From positions 73,693,980-73,757,979 of the forward strand of contig CP136063.1 of NCBI GenBank assembly GCA_032622095.1: a stretch of DNA of 64,000 nt. Direction: 5' to 3'. Shown here piece by piece: positions 61,501-63,530 of this stretch (position 1 is its first letter; every line of letters starts with the position of its first letter). Under the pieces are notes generated by a model. It was not told the origin of the DNA. It did not search any database and saw only the letters and a program-made list of their open reading frames with translations. Both the position numbers and the translations under genes were made by a program. This stretch comes from Siphonodentalium dalli (lineage: Eukaryota > Mollusca > Scaphopoda > Gadilida > Siphonodentaliidae).

Positions 61501-63228
61501 TGCGACAATTGGTATTATCACATTCCAGCTAATCTGCCATCCGTGACATTACTTCGTACTCAACAGACTTTCAAATAATGGAAATCTGGTTACCTTATTC
61601 TACAACTCAGTGACTAAAGAAACCAGCAACAACATTAGGGTACAGTATCCCTTTAAGTGGTTGTGATACAATTTTTGCGACCAGTGTATACGTACTATAT
61701 ATACTTATTCAGCAAGGATTTTTGTTTTTCCCATACACTTAAGAAATAAATACACTGCGCATCGGTTTGTATGGTAGAATTTGATCACAAAGAAACTGAT
61801 TGTAGGACGACGCGAAGCGGAGTCCTACAGTACAATCAGTTTATGTGGTCAAATTCTACTATACAAGCTGATGCGCAGTGTATTTATTTCTTTTGTAATT
61901 CGACTGTAAGTTTTGGTCGAAATTGTAGTGACATACGTTCAACCTGCTATATCATAGTCAAATTTCTAGCTCTGCGTGGTATGATTTTCCACAAACAGTT
62001 CTTATCTTAGAACTGTAACGTCAAACATGACGTCACTATTGAAAGGCGACCCATTTGCATTGCCCTTTTGGCAAAAACAATTCAGTTAAGAATTATTTTT
62101 TTTCTATCTTAAATACATTTCAGTGTAGTACATATGTAGTCATTATATGTCTCTTTCTTCGGTCTATATAGCATGACATTAACCAATGCCCGTGTGATTT
62201 TACTTCTGAAAGTTTGAGGCGTTGGCAGCATTTCACTGATTGTACCACATTGTTTAGCGGTACAATTCAGAACATCTAGAATTGTACCACAAAACGACGG
62301 TCGTGTCTCCATGGGAATACAGGCTACTGACCAATCAGGACGAGCCTTGTGCGCAAGTTTAGGCAAGGTCGTATTACAATTGATAATAGCTGTTGGTCTC
62401 GTGGATGATCATTTTGTACATAATTATCTAAGCTGTGGACACTCGATAAAGATGTGGACCACCAAAGCACACTCTTGGACAAACACACCATATAACGAGA
62501 GATTATGCTCGTTATGTGGAGAGGGAATCGGAGATGAATTCCATTTCATATTAGTATGCCCAAACTTGAAAGAGCTGAGATCAAGATATATAAAGAAATA
62601 TTACTATAAAAGACCCAATACATTGAAGCTAACCGACCTATTTAATAACGGTAACAAACGAACTCTTACTAATCTTGCTCTATTTATTAAGAAAGCCCAA
62701 TCAATAACGAGGATCTCCTGAGGCACACCAAAACAACTACTAAAACCGACCCAAACCCACTGATTACTGACCCACTGATTAATGACCACATATCCCATAT
62801 GATATTGTCGTATATTTATTCACTGCACGCATGCACAATTCATAAATATTTTGAAATTTAACACTGTATATGTCCCACTCTATATGTCAAAACGACGACG
62901 AGTATATACCAATAAATTGAATTGAAAAAAATTGTATGTTGAATAATAAAATTCTAACATGTTCTTTTCAGGAGTCAACAGATCCACATTATAGTAAATT
63001 GTGGCGCGCGATGATAGATGGACCACGTGTGGTTGATAAAGCGGATGCAATAGAATATGTTTATTCTGGAAAGTATGCCCTTTTACGTTGGTTGCCATGG
63101 TTGGAGATGACAGCCTCATCTCCAAAACATTGCGGTAATCTCGCTGTGTCAGAAGAAACGTTCATGACAAGTAGTTATGGATTCATTTTACCCGAAGGTG
63201 CGCCCTTCAAGGAACTATTTAATAGCAA
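17787..63228 (+). CDS. Ionotropic glutamate receptor-like channel, 13 exons, 3' partial
   Basis: This is a ligand-gated cation channel subunit of the iGluR superfamily, expected in the plasma membrane as a tetramer. The joined exons give about 770 residues: signal peptide (1-24), amino-terminal domain (25 to about 350), S1 (about 385-545), M1 (about 552-574), pore loop (about 594-615), M3 with [10 protein letters not shown] (639-648), and S2 (650 to 770, incomplete). M4 and the tail lie beyond the window. S1 keeps Pro508, Thr510 and Arg515, matching the agonist contacts of AMPA receptors. The S2 contacts are lost: the Ser/Thr pair is not recognisable, and Trp724 stands where Glu/Asp is expected. 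Glu610 aligns with the pore Q/R/N site. Intron phases are 1,1,1,0,0,0,2,0,2,0,1,0,2. A full amino-terminal domain argues against a short arthropod-type IR. The subfamily is unassigned and the ligand may not be glutamate. Confidence 0.9.
18219..18476. mobile_element. TGTGACCCGCC-type MITE, left end missing
   Basis: It has a module beginning CCCTGCAGGGAGCCCCACAC, then the 69-bp palindrome (18357-18425), then the right end GACTGGATTTGATATGGCGG / GTCACATATA. The matching left end found in the copy at 18778 is absent here, so this is a truncated copy. Confidence 0.8.
18357..18425. repeat. 69-bp palindrome (copy)
   Basis: GCCAATGCATTCTCTTATAT...ATATAAGAGAATGCATTGGC, with the asymmetric core GAGGCGACCTATGGTCGACTC. 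It is identical in length to the copies at 18832, 19105, 21524, 21802, 41147, 41362, 44132, 50097, 51188, 52695, 58351 and 63412. Confidence 0.95.
18832..18900. repeat. 69-bp palindrome (copy)
   Basis: It starts GCCAATGCATTCTC and ends GAATGCATTGGC, with the core in the opposite orientation (GAGTCGACCATAGGTCGCCTC) to the 18357 copy. It is the left member of a pair inside the 18778 MITE. Confidence 0.95.
19105..19173. repeat. 69-bp palindrome (copy)
   Basis: Right member of the pair inside the 18778 MITE. Its core GAGGCGACCTATGGTCGACTC is oriented opposite to the left member, so the two copies themselves are in inverted arrangement. Confidence 0.95.
20910..20937 (+). repeat. Interstitial telomere-like repeat
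   Basis: GTTTAGGTTTAGGGTTAGGG followed by TTAGGG units, about four to five copies of the metazoan telomere hexamer TTAGGG. It is far too short to be a chromosome end. Confidence 0.85.
21318..21458 (+). CDS. Channel exon 2: start of amino-terminal domain
   Basis: Acceptor ATTCCAG|GG, phase 1 in and phase 1 out at donor GCAA|GTATGT. It encodes [20 protein letters not shown] and continues to TARDA. The strand GILIERG and the following helix match the opening of the LIVBP-like fold in iGluRs. N-glycosylation site NAT. Confidence 0.85.
21524..21592. repeat. 69-bp palindrome (copy)
   Basis: GCCAGTGCATTCTC...GAATGCATTGGC. Its core GAGGCGACCATAGGTCGCCTC is more symmetrical than in most copies. Confidence 0.93.
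21802..21870. repeat. 69-bp palindrome (copy)
   Basis: GCCAATGCATTCTC...GAATACATTGGC, with core GAGGCTACCTATGGTCGACTC. Two substitutions relative to the common form. Confidence 0.93.
23679..23885 (-). pseudogene. LINE ORF2 C-terminal relic
   Basis: The minus-strand frame reads [20 protein letters not shown], then [20 protein letters not shown] and ends TYIMRTIRF. This matches the common LINE ending (xHxxxxCxxYxxxRxxL...LLxGxxxLSxxEN...IFxAVxxYIxxTxRF). The preceding CxxC is not visible, so the copy is 5'-truncated and decayed. Confidence 0.65.
24084..24314 (-). pseudogene. LINE/RT C-terminal relic
   Basis: The minus-strand frame contains [20 protein letters not shown], then [10 protein letters not shown] and [14 protein letters not shown]. 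This follows the pattern after the reverse transcriptase in Jockey/CR1-like LINEs (LPPFIRxYIRP...RxxNxxxF...TxYYxxSFFPxTIxxWNxLP). The WN core is lost, so the copy is degenerate. Confidence 0.6.
24320..27549. other. Intronic stretch without assigned genes
   Basis: Phrases TTTAGCCATTTG / TTTCGCCATTTG cluster at 24305-24370 and again at 25085-25150, bracketing about 750 bp in direct orientation. A run of ACACAT/ATGTGT phrases occurs at 26105-26220. No coding segment was identified. Confidence 0.5.
27550..28015. repeat. Tandem duplication, two units of about 230 bp
   Basis: Both units begin GTATTCTTG...GTACCTTACTCAATCGTACC and run through TCGTATCGATAGAGTCAGGA to GACTGAAAATAATATATAAC. Within each unit the half-repeat 'GAAATTGTAAA..TAA.GTCACC' occurs twice, so an older duplication is nested inside the recent one. 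Confidence 0.85.
28500..29230. repeat. Degenerate tandem repeat region
   Basis: Recurring phrases ('gtcaacattggtc.ttat..ctc.acaaattta', 'ccactaattt.t.tc.gttcatc', 'ataaccaacccaac.tct') are spaced about 200-320 bp apart with poly-C tracts between. They look like three decayed copies of one unit. No coding content. Confidence 0.6.
29471..29941. repeat. Three tandem AGTAATG-type palindromic MITE units
   Basis: Each unit (29471-29603, 29646-29774, 29817-29941) begins TACAGTAATGTCCAAA or a variant and ends TTTGGG(A/C/T)ATTACTGTA, its inverse, with inner arms AACCACAGC / GCTGTGGTT. The units are separated by a repeated 42-bp spacer ACCAATATAAGGATTTGAGG. A fourth member is at 60334-60550. Confidence 0.92.
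30370..30570. repeat. Short direct duplication
   Basis: Phrases 'TTGCGAAGCCA' and 'CCCTCCATAGTAA' followed by 'CAAAACAACTTCT.AAGAA' occur near 30367-30430 and again near 30516-30573. A local non-coding duplication of about 65 bp. Confidence 0.7.
31926..32183 (+). CDS. Channel exon 3: amino-terminal domain, lobe 1
   Basis: Acceptor CTTTCAG|TG, phase 1 in (a split Met codon) and phase 1 out at GTAG|GTATG. It begins [20 protein letters not shown] and ends [15 protein letters not shown]. The pattern C-x-L-x(3)-G-(C/V)-x-V-L-V-A-I, then a W-x-x-(I/V)-A-Y-V-Y-D strand, is typical of iGluR amino-terminal domains (compare 'YxWxxFxxLYD'). The acceptor 10 bp downstream (GTGCAG) would give an immediate stop in phase 1, so 31926 is preferred. 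Confidence 0.88.
32557..33590. repeat. Duplicated intronic segment
   Basis: 32557-32870 and 33245-33590 share ordered blocks: 'AATAATG.GCCGAAA', 'ACGGAATCACGTTA', 'TTCATAGT.TT.T.ATTTGG', 'GAGATGATAGTT', 'TTTTGGCATCGCCCC'. Both lie in intron 3. This is a diverged segmental duplication of about 320 bp. Confidence 0.8.
33816..33997 (+). CDS. Channel exon 4: amino-terminal domain, lobe 2
   Basis: Acceptor TTTGTTTCAG|GT, phase 1 in and phase 0 out at TCG|GTATGG. It encodes [20 protein letters not shown], then [20 protein letters not shown] and ends FDS. The alternating helix, V-I-A-I strand, helix and H-T-I-F-V strand fit the lobe 2 topology that follows the 'YDxxxG' turn of exon 3. Length and both phases fit its neighbours exactly. 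Confidence 0.87.
34552..35520. repeat. Two AATTAC-rich low-complexity tracts
   Basis: Runs of TAATTACAATTAC at 34552-34690, and again at 35365-35520 partly in opposite sense, flank about 700 bp of unique intron 4 sequence. The two tracts could pair with each other. Confidence 0.75.
35590..35790 (+). pseudogene. LINE/RT C-terminal relic
   Basis: One frame reads [31 protein letters not shown]. This matches the post-RT segment of LINEs (RGHxxKLxKxxxxxxVRxxxFxxRVxxxWNxLP). It is followed by a stop and frame changes before 'SKIY..LD'-like sequence. A short dead fragment. Confidence 0.7.
36601..36974. repeat. Dispersed repeat family J, copy 2
   Basis: It begins AAAGTGATGTGAAACACTCC and shares ordered blocks with the copies at 8856 and 44652. 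Together with copy 3 it extends further right, to CACACACCCGA...ATATGTCTTTAA, showing that copy 1 is truncated. Confidence 0.82.
37074..37606. repeat. (TAC)n microsatellite, about 530 bp
   Basis: Almost continuous ACT/TAC trinucleotides with scattered CTG, CAC and AAT variants. Frames of poly-Thr, poly-Leu, poly-Tyr and (reverse) poly-Ser arise from it and are not genes. It runs to within 6 bp of the exon 5 acceptor (CTGTTCCAG). Confidence 0.98.
37613..37822 (+). CDS. Channel exon 5: amino-terminal domain
   Basis: Acceptor ACTGTTCCAG|AGT, phase 0 in and 0 out at CTG|GTAAGA, 70 codons. It begins [20 protein letters not shown]. 'EYFWV' matches the conserved (E/D)YxW(I/V) strand after the lobe 2 'xxA.xxGM' helix. 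It ends FERTFAL. The reading frame is supported by both phases, and the other two frames across it are shadows. Confidence 0.82.
38271..38444 (+). CDS. Channel exon 6: end of amino-terminal domain
   Basis: Acceptor AATTACAG|ACA, phase 0 both sides, 58 codons, donor TCG|GTATGT. It begins [10 protein letters not shown] and ends KGTDLWKS. The single Cys (CSEP) and the terminal LW (Trp347) match the 'C...W..G' signature before the linker to S1. Confidence 0.83.
38583..38632 (+). CDS. Channel exon 7: 50-nt microexon
   Basis: Acceptor TTTTGTTTTCTAG|AAC and donor CA|GTATGT bound a 50-nt exon, phase 0 in and 2 out, encoding [17 protein letters not shown]. Joined to the acceptor at 42859 it gives QGDAPFF. 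From Trp347 to the Phe of GxxxF there are then 25 positions, exactly the spacing in AMPA receptors (W...GxIxF). Intron 6 is only 138 bp. Without this exon the segment would be about 11 residues short. Confidence 0.65.
39490..39830 (+). pseudogene. LINE ORF2 C-terminal relic
   Basis: The frame reads [20 protein letters not shown], then [12 protein letters not shown] and DMTNYEKF; after a stop it continues [20 protein letters not shown]. The CxxC...ExxHFI...R pattern and the following 'F.xIMxNE...I..I..F..' match LINE 3' coding ends. The last Cys is replaced by Phe. It lies in intron 7. Confidence 0.75.
40032..40585. mobile_element. CAGGGG-type non-autonomous transposon, copy 1
   Basis: Starts CAGGGGGG and ends CCCCCCTG, flanked by the direct repeat ATTCGTG (40025-40031 and 40586-40592). 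Inside are inverted near-end segments 'CGGAAAAAA' / 'TTTTTTCCG'. It has no transposase frame. The ends resemble hAT elements, but the target duplication is 7 bp rather than 8, so the superfamily is uncertain. Confidence 0.88.
40596..40660. repeat. Short palindrome beside the CAGGGG element
   Basis: ACAAAAACAAAATGAATTTC pairs with GAAATTCATTTTGTTTTTGT around CACTCGTGGCAGAGCCACTTGTG. It begins about 10 bp right of the element's end, so it may be part of the target site. Confidence 0.85.
41147..41215. repeat. 69-bp palindrome (copy)
   Basis: GTGCAAATGCATTCTCATAT...ATAAGAGAATGCATTGGC. The left tip is altered (GTGCAAATG instead of GCCAATG). Core GAGTCGACCATAGGTCGCCTC. Confidence 0.92.
41362..41430. 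repeat. 69-bp palindrome (copy)
   Basis: GCCAATGCATTCTC...ATAATGCATTGGC, core GAGGCGACCTATGGTCGACTC. It is inverted relative to the 41147 copy within the same MITE. Confidence 0.93.
42080..42742. repeat. 49-bp tandem array, about 13 copies
   Basis: The unit runs GGGTAAAATTTACCCAACGT, TCGCGTGGTGC, TATATGCACCATTGAGTT. Each unit contains two dyads (GGGTAAATTTACCC and GGTGCTATATGCACC), so each can form two small hairpins. Variants alternate AACG/AAAG, TTCGCG/TTCACG and GAGTAG/GTGTTG in a way that suggests higher-order duplication. It ends 117 bp before the exon 8 acceptor. Confidence 0.97.
42860..43070 (+). CDS. Channel exon 8: S1 begins
   Basis: With acceptor AAGTCCAG|A (phase 2 in) it starts [19 protein letters not shown] and ends [11 protein letters not shown], phase 0 out at GAG|GTATGC. 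'YNLYSMS', the 'W...GL' segment (QWQNRTGL) and the final 'LIITTIE' match the start of the iGluR ligand-binding core ('LxVTTIxExPFV'). An alternative acceptor at 42843 (GGGCAG|CTC, phase 0) would add LFRKSR and join exon 6 directly. The long frame from 42753 upstream of that acceptor is intron. Confidence 0.85.
43122..43570. mobile_element. TTAA-flanked AGGGGTACTGTA MITE, copy 1
   Basis: Left end TTAAAGGGGTACTGTA and right end TACAGTATCCCTTTAA are inverse, with TTAA at both tips, as in piggyBac-type elements. Its 449 bp are non-coding. It starts 51 bp after the exon 8 donor. A diverged second copy in the same orientation is at about 61100-61656. Confidence 0.85.
44079..44560. mobile_element. 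TTAA-flanked CCCTTTCAGTGCC MITE, copy 1
   Basis: Left TTAACCCTTTCAGTGCCAGG, right CCTGGCACTGAAAGTGTTAA: a 20-bp terminal inverted repeat with one mismatch and TTAA at both ends (piggyBac type). It contains one 69-bp palindrome (44132-44200) and the phrase GGGCCGAT...ATCGGCCCC near the right end. No transposase. Lies in intron 8. Confidence 0.9.
44132..44200. repeat. 69-bp palindrome (copy)
   Basis: GCCAATGCATTCAC...GAATGCATTGGC, core GAGTCGACCATATGTCGCCTC. Confidence 0.93.
44652..45009. repeat. Dispersed repeat family J, copy 3
   Basis: It begins AGTGATGTGAAACATTCCGG and is collinear with the copy at 36601 through to CACACACCCAGATAAGTTCA and ATATGTCTTTAA. Confidence 0.82.
45300..45400 (+). 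CDS. Channel exon 9: S1 continues
   Basis: Acceptor CCATTACAG|GAA, phase 0 in, phase 2 out at CAA|GTAAGT. It encodes [20 protein letters not shown], then [13 protein letters not shown]. This is the conserved 'ExPFVM...GxCxDLxxELAxxLxF' segment. The phase 2 end plus T of exon 10 gives Asn. The opposite-strand frame here is a shadow. Confidence 0.9.
45410..46740. other. Intron 9 stretch without gene
   Basis: It contains a run of ATGGCAAT(G/A) phrases (46075-46170) that look like a degenerate short repeat. Nothing coding was recognised. Confidence 0.5.
46741..47283. mobile_element. CAGGGG-type transposon, copy 2 (inverted)
   Basis: Starts CAGGGGGGGG, ends CCCCCCTG, flanked by GTGGAAC on both sides (46734-46740 and 47284-47290). 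It is the reverse complement of the copy at 40032 over nearly its whole length, e.g. CCAACAAGCAATTTTTTCCG here against CGGAAAAAATTGCTTGTTGG there. G/C runs at the ends differ in length. Confidence 0.9.
47395..48080. repeat. Duplicated block in intron 9
   Basis: ACCGCACCAGTGGCAGAAGT to CGGTTTCCGCATTTTTGTCT (47408-47503) recurs at 47758-47850. 'CAGAAAGTACTTT.ATTGAGTAAGTTTGGGCACTTAAGT' (47603-47645) recurs at 47982-48022. Also near 48098-48200 'ATTGAATTGGAGACAT' and its inverse flank a TATATATTTTAT stretch. A small nested rearrangement, non-coding. Confidence 0.8.
48421..48511 (+). CDS. Channel exon 10: S1, glycine-tryptophan segment
   Basis: Acceptor CTTGTATTCCAG|T, phase 2 in, phase 0 out at GGG|GTAAGA. 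It encodes [20 protein letters not shown] and [10 protein letters not shown]. It matches the iGluR 'YxxxxVPDxxxGxxxxxGxWNGMVxxLxxx' block, and leads directly into DVDFGVAP of exon 11. Confidence 0.92.
49839..50220. mobile_element. TGTGACCCGCC-type MITE, left half-palindrome truncated
   Basis: It begins with the right half of a 69-bp palindrome (49839-49877), then the GGGGCTC..CCTGCAGGG module in inverted order, a full palindrome (50097-50165), and the right end CCCGACTTACGACTGGATTT...GGGTCACATATA. Lies in intron 10. Confidence 0.82.
50097..50165. repeat. 69-bp palindrome (copy)
   Basis: GCCAATGCATTCTC...GAATGCATTGGC, core GAGGCGACCTATGGTCGACTG. Confidence 0.93.
50480..50720. repeat. Dispersed repeat related to 14060-14420
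   Basis: Phrases GGCATAAACGCTCTTTATTA, TTCCATAT and GTGGCGGTTTTTGACGG relate, in inverted order, to GGCATAAACAG, GGAAATAATAAAGAGCG and CCGTCAAAAACCGCCA around 14075-14310. It is an old interspersed element with 'ACGCTCTTTAT' phrases, also seen near 55030. No coding content. Confidence 0.55.
51137..51606. mobile_element. TTAA-flanked CCCTTTCAGTGCC MITE, copy 2
   Basis: Left TTAACCCTTTAAGTGCCAGG, right CCTGGTGCTGAAAGGGTTAA, TTAA at both ends. It is collinear with the copy at 44079, including the single palindrome (51188-51256) and the GGGCCGAT...ATCGGCCCC right end. Small frames inside are not genes. Confidence 0.9.
51188..51256. repeat. 69-bp palindrome (copy)
   Basis: GCCAATGCATTCTC...GAATGCATTGGC, core GAGTCGACCATAAGTCGCCTC. 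Confidence 0.93.
52505..52550. repeat. 69-bp palindrome, deleted copy
   Basis: GCCAATGCACATAGGTCGCC then the normal right arm. 23 bp of the left arm are missing, leaving a unit that can no longer form the full hairpin. Confidence 0.9.
52695..52763. repeat. 69-bp palindrome (copy)
   Basis: GCCAATGTATTCTC...GAATGCATTGGC, core GAGGCGACCTATGGTCGACTC. Confidence 0.93.
52863..53196 (+). CDS. Channel exon 11: S1 end, M1 and pore
   Basis: Acceptor TTCTTGTCCAG|GAC, phase 0 in, phase 1 out at CAAG|GTAAAC. It encodes [20 protein letters not shown] and YTKPFM, the diagnostic S1 motif with Thr510 and Arg515. M1 is about [20 protein letters not shown] (552-571). The pore helix is [13 protein letters not shown], with Glu610 at the Q/R/N position. 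The M1-pore linker contains [12 protein letters not shown]. The acceptor is preferred over extending the frame to the ATG at 52824 because exon 10 joins it in phase and in homology. Confidence 0.95.
53358..53762. repeat. Tandem repeat in intron 11
   Basis: Unit 1 (53358-53520) and unit 2 (53547-53715) share AAAATACGTATCAATTGA, CCTCATTAAAATCAAC, TTCGACCATTTTAG, CTCCGCGAATTCGGG and CGCAAATAGG. A third partial copy starts at 53737. Unit length is about 190 bp. Confidence 0.85.
53763..57990. other. Intron 11 stretch without gene
   Basis: AT-rich. It has two diverged copies of one dispersed repeat (around 54765-54970 and 57110-57345, sharing ATGTCCAAT(T/C)ATAGGGG and ATACTAAAGATG) and G-rich tracts with GGGGTGGG(T) phrases at 55225-55250 and 57005-57040 that resemble decayed ends of other elements. 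No coding segment recognised. Confidence 0.5.
57994..58470. mobile_element. TTAA-flanked CCCTTTCAGTGCC MITE, copy 3, inverted
   Basis: Outer ends TTAACTCTTTCAGTGCC and TTGGCACTGAAAGGGTTAA, TTAA on both sides. The interior is in the opposite orientation to the copies at 44079 and 51137. A further internal end CTGGCACTGAAAGAGTTAA (58260-58276) suggests one element inserted in, or recombined with, another. Palindrome at 58351-58419. Confidence 0.85.
58351..58419. repeat. 69-bp palindrome (copy)
   Basis: GCCAATGCATTCTC...GAATGCATTGGC, core GAGGCGACCTATGGTCGACTA. Confidence 0.93.
58544..58783. repeat. 240-bp palindrome made of two hairpins
   Basis: Outer arms CAAGCCTTGAAATAG / CTATTTCAAGGCTTG and TGTCTGTCATTTGCAGAATG / its inverse. 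Inside are two hairpins, each with GAGGTCCCCAGAGGGTGAAT arms (58575-58665 and 58676-58754). The repeat therefore folds either as one long hairpin or as two side by side. Confidence 0.93.
59870..60245 (-). pseudogene. LINE endonuclease-domain relic
   Basis: On the minus strand one frame reads [20 protein letters not shown], then [12 protein letters not shown]. After a frame break it continues [20 protein letters not shown] with ESVWVEVTI, and later [20 protein letters not shown]. This is the APE-type endonuclease of LINE ORF2 ('xDxLCLTETWL...GY...GGVxIYV...ESxWVEI...xxGDFN'), with stops and frame shifts. Lies in intron 11. Confidence 0.8.
60334..60550. repeat. AGTAATG-type palindromic MITE
   Basis: TACAGTAATGCTCTAAGTAA at the left and CATTACTGTA at the right, with nearly perfect pairing of about 105-bp arms. 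It shares its outer 60 bp per side with the three units at 29471-29941 but has a different, longer centre (CATCGGAAAGCTCTC). Confidence 0.92.
60698..60915 (+). CDS. Channel exon 12: M3 and start of S2
   Basis: Acceptor TATTTGCAG|GT, phase 1 in, phase 0 out at AAG|GTATGC. It begins [19 protein letters not shown], followed by M3 with [10 protein letters not shown] (639-648), the near-invariant gating motif of iGluRs. Then [20 protein letters not shown] leads into S2. The exon 11 join restores the QG-GE turn after the pore. Confidence 0.96.
61100..61656. mobile_element. AGGGGTACTGTA MITE, copy 2
   Basis: Collinear with 43122-43570 (AACAACGATCTAATA, GTAAACGTTCAGGTTAATAG, AATAATTCACGGATAGT). The left end is eroded (TTGAAGGG). 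The right end TACAGTATCCCTTTAA is intact. An extra block near 61465-61575 (about 110 bp) is absent from copy 1. Confidence 0.8.
61741..61892. repeat. 152-bp palindrome
   Basis: AAGAAATAAATACACTGCGC pairs with GCGCAGTGTATTTATTTCTT. Inner arms GTAGAATTTGATCACA / TGTGGTCAAATTCTAC and GTAGGAC / GTCCTAC surround GACGCGAAGCG. No coding content. Lies in intron 12. Confidence 0.92.
62450..62935 (+). pseudogene. LINE ORF2 C-terminal relic with 3' end
   Basis: The frame reads [40 protein letters not shown] and [20 protein letters not shown]. It is the intact CxxC...DEFHFxxxC zinc-knuckle-like end of a CR1/Jockey-like LINE, better preserved than the copies at 7440 and 39490. The 3' UTR ends near AATAAATTGAATTG (62910-62925). 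It abuts exon 13 (62972) by under 50 bp. Confidence 0.8.
62972..63228 (+). CDS. Channel exon 13: S2 ligand-binding half
   Basis: Acceptor TGTTCTTTTCAG|GAG, phase 0 in, phase 2 out at GCAA|GTATGT. It encodes [35 protein letters not shown] and [15 protein letters not shown]. 'GKYALL' aligns with GKYAYLL(E) of AMPA receptors, which puts Trp724 at the acidic contact. '[15 protein letters not shown]' matches 'KGYGIxxPxGSPxRx'. Cys738 matches the conserved S2 cysteine. The M4 exon is not in the window. Confidence 0.92.
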
Positions 63229-63271
63229 GTATGTTTTTTTTTGTTTTTTTTTTAAATATAGCAAGTATGTT
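63222..63271. repeat. 14-bp direct repeat duplicating the exon 13 donor
   Basis: ATAGCAAGTATGTT occurs at 63222-63235 and 63258-63271, flanking a T-rich stretch (TTTTTTGTTTTTTTTTTAAAT). The pattern of a direct repeat around poly-T is like a tiny retrotransposed poly(A) insertion on the minus strand. Confidence 0.8.
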
Positions 63272-63530
63272 AACCCTTTGAGTGCCAGGGGCCGATCTCA
63301 TCGGCCCTAAACCTACAAAATAAGTCTGTTAAAGAATATAAGAATAAATTATTAAAATTGTAAAAAATTGTAAAAGAAAATAAATAAAAAAAAAATAAAA
63401 AAATATGTTAGGCCAATGCATTCTCTTATATATGCGAGGCGACCTATGGTCGACTCGCATATATAAGAGAATGCATTGGCAAAGGGTATATGGGTTGTTA
63501 CAAAAATCGACCTGGCACTCAAAGGGTTAA
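63270..63530. mobile_element. TTAA-flanked CCCTTTGAGTGCC MITE, short copy
   Basis: Left TTAACCCTTTGAGTGCCAGG, right CCTGGCACTCAAAGGGTTAA: a perfect 20-bp inverted repeat with TTAA at both ends. 261 bp, with one palindrome at 63412-63480. Starts 41 bp after exon 13. The perfect ends suggest a young copy. Confidence 0.93.
63412..63480. repeat. 69-bp palindrome (copy)
   Basis: GCCAATGCATTCTC...GAATGCATTGGC, core GAGGCGACCTATGGTCGACTC. Confidence 0.95.

Noticed and set aside
18357-63480. CRISPR-like array of palindromic repeats
   Set aside because: The 69-bp palindromes are irregularly spaced over 45 kb, lie inside MITEs with defined ends, and the host is a eukaryote.
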